A stretch of DNA of 64,000 nt from Gnetum montanum (Eukaryota > Streptophyta > Gnetopsida > Gnetales > Gnetaceae), in the NCBI GenBank assembly GCA_015680685.1, contig MNCI01008925.1, forward strand, positions 928,671-992,670, in the 5' to 3' direction. The notes beneath the pieces are model-generated. The model was not told the DNA's origin. It did not search any database and saw only the letters and a program-made list of their open reading frames with translations. Both the position numbers and the translations under genes were made by a program. Positions 58,800-64,000 of the stretch are shown here, in pieces. How positions within the stretch are numbered: position 1 is the stretch's first letter; each line of letters begins with the position of its first letter.

Positions 58800-59642
58800 T
58801 GATGAGCAGCAAATACCCCTACGCTCAGCCATACGAATCACTACGCATTCACGCATGATTTGGTCAAATTCCATGAACCCCTTATTTTTCAATACACTAG
58901 CCTCTAGGAAGTGAACTTGCTTTAACAATCATTCGTTGTTTTCCTAATTACACTTGTGATATGCAAACGTATGGTTAAGTGTAATCGAGACATATGATTT
59001 TTATTATTTTTATGTTTTATGTTTTGGGTGCTAAAAATCAAGGATGAAAAGAATGAAGTAATTTAATTGCTAATTTAATCTAACTAACTAACCAATATCT
59101 AACGAATCCTAACATAAGCATTCGGTCCCACTTTCATTACACATCCTAAAAATGTATAATGCTACTGGTTTACCAAATGTTAAGTTGTCATGCACATACT
59201 CGAAGTGGTCGTACTTATGTGCTTAATTAATTTCTATTTAATCTATCTTAATTTAGCTTAATTACTTAAAGCATTAAAGAAAATTGCATAAAACATGAAA
59301 TGCATGAAGAAAATATTTAATCTAGCTGAAGTGCTGCAAGGTTTATCAGAAAGCTCGTCTTTATTACCGCACACATTGTCGTGCTCAAGTACAACGGTGC
59401 TCAAATAAAGATTCATACATTCAATGACTCCTATTGTGGGCACTTGGGAAAATATTCTAACTCTAGGGAAGAAAAACTACAAGACCTCTGCTACACTATG
59501 ACCAAAGGCTCCCAAACTGTGCATCCAAGTGTTATATTTATAAGCTAGCACACACATCCCGCGATATCAAATATCCGACATCGCTTATTGGTCCCCAATA
59601 TTGGGTATTCAATATTAGAGCAAGACAAAATACACTTCATCA
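58800..59642 (-). mobile_element. Solo LTR S2
   Basis: 843 bp with TGATG...CATCA ends and the superfamily's conserved blocks, inserted in LINE ORF2. The flanks are CTAGT and CTAAG(T), which could be a decayed duplication. A minus-strand TATA box lies near 59,540 and the tip has gatatc-like and caatatt words. Confidence 0.85.
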
Positions 59643-61143
59643 CTAAGTCATATGAACATATTAGCATTTATGCAAAAAAGCTTCTTAAAAAAAAAGGAAG
59701 AATTAATCCCAAAGAGAAAAATGCTAATAGAAAAATGATCTGATAAAGTAGCATCTATATGCACTTCTACTTTCTTTATAGTTTTTTAAAAGGAAACATT
59801 AGAGATGTAAAATATGTGAAATTGACAATAAATTCTATCATTTTCTTATTAATAATTGCACTAAGTATAATGCGTCTTATTTGAATGATGTGCGTATAAA
59901 GAGCTAACATTATAAAGAAAATATTTTTCTTTAAAATTACTCCAATCTTCTTTTTCTTTAAAAGACATATTAGGAAAAAGACCACCAAGTTTATTTAAAT
60001 GACTTTCAACCATATTGAAATTACCTTCAATAATCTAAGGAACTTTAGGTAGAGATAGAAGATATTTCCAAACCTCTTATTGATATTTCAAATTATTAGG
60101 AGCATAAATATTACAAAGTCCAAAGTCTTCTTTTTTACAATGACAAGTAATCCAAATAACTCTTTCTAGGTTGTCAAAGGAAAAACTCAAAAACTTTTCT
60201 AGTTCATTTTTAATTAACAAGAATAGCAACATCTCCTTTATTAACTTTAGGAGTAGCAAAAAAAAAGCAATGCATCTAGAAATAAATGTAATGTAATTTA
60301 AAAGATACTTGATAATCTTTGTTCAAGACCTATAAAAAATGCCCTAAACATTTCATGATAAAACTAGCATTGAAATGTGGTGGAGGAGGCCCCCATCCTT
60401 GATATTTCAAGCTCAACATTCATCTTATAAGCCATGTTACTAATAGGTAAAAACACATTATTCAATAAAAAACATTTAGAATACTAGTAGAAGTAAAGAG
60501 AGAAAGAGATATCTTTGCGATTATTAAATTAAAAGCAATATCTACATGCTTCTTCTTTTTATGTTGTATTAAGTGAAATTCATCTACACAAGCATTTTCA
60601 CTCTTAGTCCTTGCTAACTTTATATATATATATAAAGAGGAATTCTCTTTAGATATCAAGAATTTACTGGTGCATTTAAAATTAAAAGGATTAGTAAAGG
60701 ATTAAGAACTTATTGAATAAGATTTCATTTGTGCTTATTGAAAACTATCATTATTTGTCTTTTCTAAAAATTGTTGTTTCTTTTCCTCACGAACAACTTT
60801 TTTATTGACAATAGGATAGCTTTTAGTAATATGGCCTTTATGATGATAATATTTGCAACATCCTCACAAATTATAGTATGTAATTTTTTGGGAAAAATAC
60901 TATTTACCAACCTTGAGTTATAATTCTATCTTCCTTTGTAATAAATTAATTTTTACAAAATAACATGTGCACTGCATACCATCTAATAATCTTTTTAACC
61001 ATTTCTCTAAGATGGTGCTAATGTTACTAATAATTTTTCTCTTAACACTTTAAAAAATAAGAGAACAATTATTTCATTCAATTCAATAAGGAATTTTAGA
61101 GTAATCAGAAGAATATGGATCAAAATCCACTTTTATTCCTAAG
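59643..61143 (-). pseudogene. LINE: ORF1 zinc knuckle and ORF2 endonuclease remnants
   Basis: Continuation of the minus-strand LINE to the right of S2. At about 60,130-60,080 EDFGLCNIYAPNN matches the APE-type endonuclease segment with the conserved N-Y-A-P. At about 60,870-60,800 CKYYHHKGHITKSY fits a CCHC knuckle with two Cys changed to Tyr, likely ORF1. Many stops and frame changes are present. The 5' end is cut by element J's LTR. Confidence 0.65.
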
Positions 61144-62065
61144 TAATGAGTTGCGTTCTATCAGTTGCGTCAACGAAACCTCATTGACACGGCCTTGTTA
61201 ACAAGGCCTAGTTGATGCATCATATCATGCGTCGAAGTGGCCCCATTGACATAGTGCCTGTAGTCAACTATAAATATGTGCTTGTCATCATATTTATGGC
61301 AAGTAGAGATTGTAGTTGCAGCGGAGCTCTTTCATTTTTCCATTCGAAAGTTAGAATTTTTTCCTCGAGTGCCCATAGTAGGAGTCATTGAGTGTATGGA
61401 TCTTTATTCGAGCATTATTGTACTTGAGCACAACAATGTGTGCGGTAATAAAGATGAGCTTTCTAATAAATCTTGCAGCACTTTGGATAAATTAGCTATT
61501 TCATTTATGCATTTAATGTTTTCAGTTATCTATTAAATTTTTTCAATTAGTTATTAATTATTTTCTATTATTATGTTAATGAAGAAATTAAGCCAGATAG
61601 AGTACACACATAAGTATGACCGCTTAAAGCATAACACGTATTCACTTGGTAATCCCAGCAGTGTTATTGCGTTATACACCTAGTAGCATAGCGCTTGGTT
61701 GCCCAGTAGTGGATACGTGGGTTTAGGACGTGTACAAAAAGTAGGATCAAATGCTTATGTTAGGATTATTTAAATGCTAGTTAATTAGTTATCTTAGATT
61801 AGTTAATTAAAATTCCTTTTATCCACATTTTGAGCACCAACTTATAAAACAAAAAATGATCAAAATTGAATGCCTCAGTTACACTTAACCATACCAACGA
61901 ACATCACAAGTGTAATTGGAAAGAAAATGATTAACATTAAGGCTAGATTCACTTCCTAAAGGACTAGGGCACCAAAAATGATAAAGTCCACGAAATTCAA
62001 CTAGATCGTGCATGAACGCTTCGTGATTCGTATGGTAGGACGTAGGGATACCTCGTTGCTCATCA
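61144..62065 (+). mobile_element. Element J 5' LTR
   Basis: About 922 bp, ending CATCA with a PBS 1 bp later. The start TAATG is a mutated TGATG. TATAAATA is at about 61,269. It is nearest to the LTR of element G in length and tip sequence. Confidence 0.85.
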
Positions 62066-62066
62066 T

Positions 62067-62085
62067 TGGCATCGTTGCCGAGGAC
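62067..62085 (+). other. Element J primer-binding site (tRNA-Asp-like)
   Basis: tggcatcgttgccgaggac, with the same 1-bp spacing from the LTR as in F and H. Confidence 0.8.
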
Positions 62086-62225
62086 TTTGTTTGTGGAACG
62101 TGCGCTATTTAGGTTTAAGTGAATACCATTAATATCGTTGTATGAACCTCAAGGTCAATATCATTCCCAATATAAAAGCACACTGATAATTTATTTATTT
62201 ATTTATTTTTTTTTTTTTTTGCAAA

Positions 62226-62999
62226 ATGTGTTCTTCTTCTCGCAAGCACGAAGATACCAAACCACTAGTCCCAAGAATGTAAGGTGATATACGTTCATCT
62301 AGATGAGTTTGTGCTGAACTTCACCTTCATCCTACATCAAGATGAATAGTTGCAATGGCATGATATGGAGGGCAATGTTGTCTTTTCCCCCAATTGATCT
62401 ATGCCCGTAATGCTATTCAAAACCCTTAAGAACTTAGGTATAGCAGATCTTCACAAAGAAAACGTTGTGGATGGATATGACACTTGAAACTACTATCCCA
62501 ATGAAACATAATGCAAACAAGATTGACATCAAGAGAAACTCTATGAAGCTAAAAAGGGGAAACATTACACCAATCCCTTGTTTCCTACTAAATCAAGATG
62601 ACAATGAGGATCCTCCCTTGGAAGGTTCTTAACATGAAGATTCTCCACCCCCTGTTACAGATGGCAAGGGTGTGAACCTAACCTTGCAATCCACTATTCA
62701 TAAATTGGGTTCAGGAAAAAGTGATAGCCAAGGTAGGGACTCAGGTAAGCACCATTATAGTAAGGGATCTAAGGATGGTGATCATAATAAATGTAAGAGT
62801 GGTGGCAAAAAACTGCACTAGCGATGGTAGTCCAACTTCCTCTTCATCCGATTCTGAACATTCCTATTCATCTAATAGTTCTCATGGAAGCTTCCATCAA
62901 AACAACCGTGATGAAGGTAATCACTGAGATAATAATGACTGTGAAGGCCACCAAAATCAAAGGGGTGGCTAAAACCATCATCGACGCAATGATGATGAT
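62226..62999 (+). pseudogene. Element J gag, N-terminal remnant
   Basis: The ATG after a T run opens MCSSSRKHEDTK, comparable to element F's gag start (MSSSSNKRTSP). Later residues (YVHLDEFVLNFTFILHQDE) align with F's YAHHDEYILDFTLILHQDE, in another frame. A Ser-, His- and Asp-rich linker follows at 62,700-62,990. Frame changes and stops are frequent. LTR K interrupts it at 63,000. Confidence 0.75.
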
Positions 63000-64000
63000 T
63001 GATGAGTCACCAAAGAAGTGACCTGATATTAGACCCATGATATTAGACTCTCGATATTAGACACACGATATCGAATGGGTGAAGCAACATCAGACACGTG
63101 ATGTCAGAGCCTATCTCATTGGCTATTGATGAGAGCGGTTACTCTAGCAGTTTATTCTAATTATTAGAGCAGTTACTCTAGCGGGTTATTCTAATTATTA
63201 GAGTGGTAGTTTCTCTAATTATTAGAGTGGCAGTTTTTCTAATTATTAGAGTGGTAGTTTTTTTAATTATTAAAGTGGCAATTTTTCTAATTATCAGAGT
63301 AGTTGCTCCCAAGCCTATAAAAGCAGTGCCTAGGCGCAAAATTTAGGAGAAAGTCTTTTAGAAGTCTTTCAGGAGTCAAGTAGCAAAACTCTTGTAGTCT
63401 GTTAGAGTATTTTCCAAGTGCCCACAGCAGGAGGTCTAAGTGTGGACAGATCTTTATTCAAGCATTGTGTACCTAAGCACACCTTGTGTATGGCAATATG
63501 GACAACCTTTTCAATTCATCCTTGTAGCACTTGAGATTTTTTTTCTTATCCATTGTTTTATTTTATTTTCTTATGTATTTATTTTATTTTATTTTATGCA
63601 CTTTACATTTATGTTATTAGCGTAACAATTCATTTTGATCAATTGAGAAAATCGTTAAAATACACTCAGTACGATCACTTCGAGCATGCGTGTAACACTT
63701 GGTAACCTAGTAACGATTAGCATTTGGTAATCCTAGTAGTGTTGCACTGGTTCAGGATGTGTATGGCAAGTGAGAACGAATACTGATGTTAGGATTAGTT
63801 AAAGCCTAGTTAATCAATAGTTAAGTTAAATTAGTCACTTAGTTATCTCTCTTTTCTCCCTTATTAGTAGCAGGACATAAAAACATAAAAGCTATAAAAA
63901 TCATATGCCTCAAGCTTACTTAACCATACAATCGTGACATACAGGTAAGCTTGGAAAGACAACGATCAACCAACCTGTCCTTGTTCCATAAGGGTGCATA
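63000..64000 (+). mobile_element. LTR K, truncated by the window edge
   Basis: It starts TGATG inside J's gag and shows superfamily blocks (cagatctttattcaagcatt at about 63,448; cttggtaac and tggtaatcc words at 63,695-63,735). The tip has gatattagac repeats and gatatcg. Plus orientation fits the order of blocks. Its end lies beyond 64,000, so it may be a 5' LTR or a solo LTR. Confidence 0.8.
63130..63300 (+). repeat. 24-26-bp tandem repeat in LTR K
   Basis: Units of ctaattattagagtggcag followed by ttttt occur about six times, the first two in longer form. They lie in U3 just upstream of the probable promoter (gcctataaaagc, TATAAAAG at 63,315). No other LTR in the window has them. Confidence 0.85.

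Noticed and set aside
58795-59647. Exact target-site duplication for solo LTR S2
   Set aside because: The flanks CTAGT and CTAAG differ at two of five positions, so I report the LTR but not a confirmed duplication.
1-64000. CRISPR-like arrays
   Set aside because: Direct repeats here are minisatellites or LTR words without unique spacers of constant length, and the DNA is a plant nuclear genome.

Overview
The window is plant nuclear DNA, most likely from a seed plant with a repeat-rich genome. The evidence is nested Tat/Ogre-type and Athila-like Ty3/gypsy elements, Ty1/copia and L1-type LINE remnants, GT-AG introns, and one intact two-exon gene of the plant LRAT-domain (LEAD-SENSITIVE 1-like) family. 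I cannot place the species. One run of 114 Ns marks an assembly gap.

Positions 1-37,365 are retrotransposons inserted into retrotransposons. The outermost is element G, of which the 3' LTR (36,443-37,365) remains here. Copia element D (pol from 27,041) lies next to G's tail. Element C, a plus-strand element with TGATG...CATCA LTRs and a large coiled-coil ORF, was inserted in D's reverse transcriptase. Two minus-strand Tat-type elements then entered C: A (only its 5' LTR and leader, 1-1,852) and B (4,920-25,259, complete, flanked by GAACC). Element F (28,898-36,064, flanked by AGGTC) entered D's 3' LTR. B holds the strangest content: a plus-strand, antisense, multi-exon gene-like unit (E, 14,133-17,811) with six introns, lying between B's protease and reverse transcriptase and flanked by B-specific minisatellites.

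Positions 38,334-44,368 are element H, minus strand, flanked by CTTAG. Like F it has gag but no pol, so both look non-autonomous. A LINE tail (44,374-45,005) and an AT-rich spacer follow.

Positions 46,400-50,040 hold the only apparently functional host gene: TATA box, short first exon, 2.4-kb intron, and a second exon with the catalytic Cys, a hydrophobic segment and a 15-residue tandem repeat.

Positions 50,040-64,000 are AT-rich spacer, a solo LTR (52,646-53,540, flanked by CTTAT), two decayed LINE copies of one family in opposite orientation around the gap, a second solo LTR (58,800-59,642), the 5' end of element J (LTR 61,144-62,065 plus gag remnant), and a further LTR, K, starting at 63,000 inside J and running off the window.

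Ten LTRs of one superfamily are present. They share R/U5 sequence and a TATA box, but the first about 100 bp differ strongly and are built of short palindromes.
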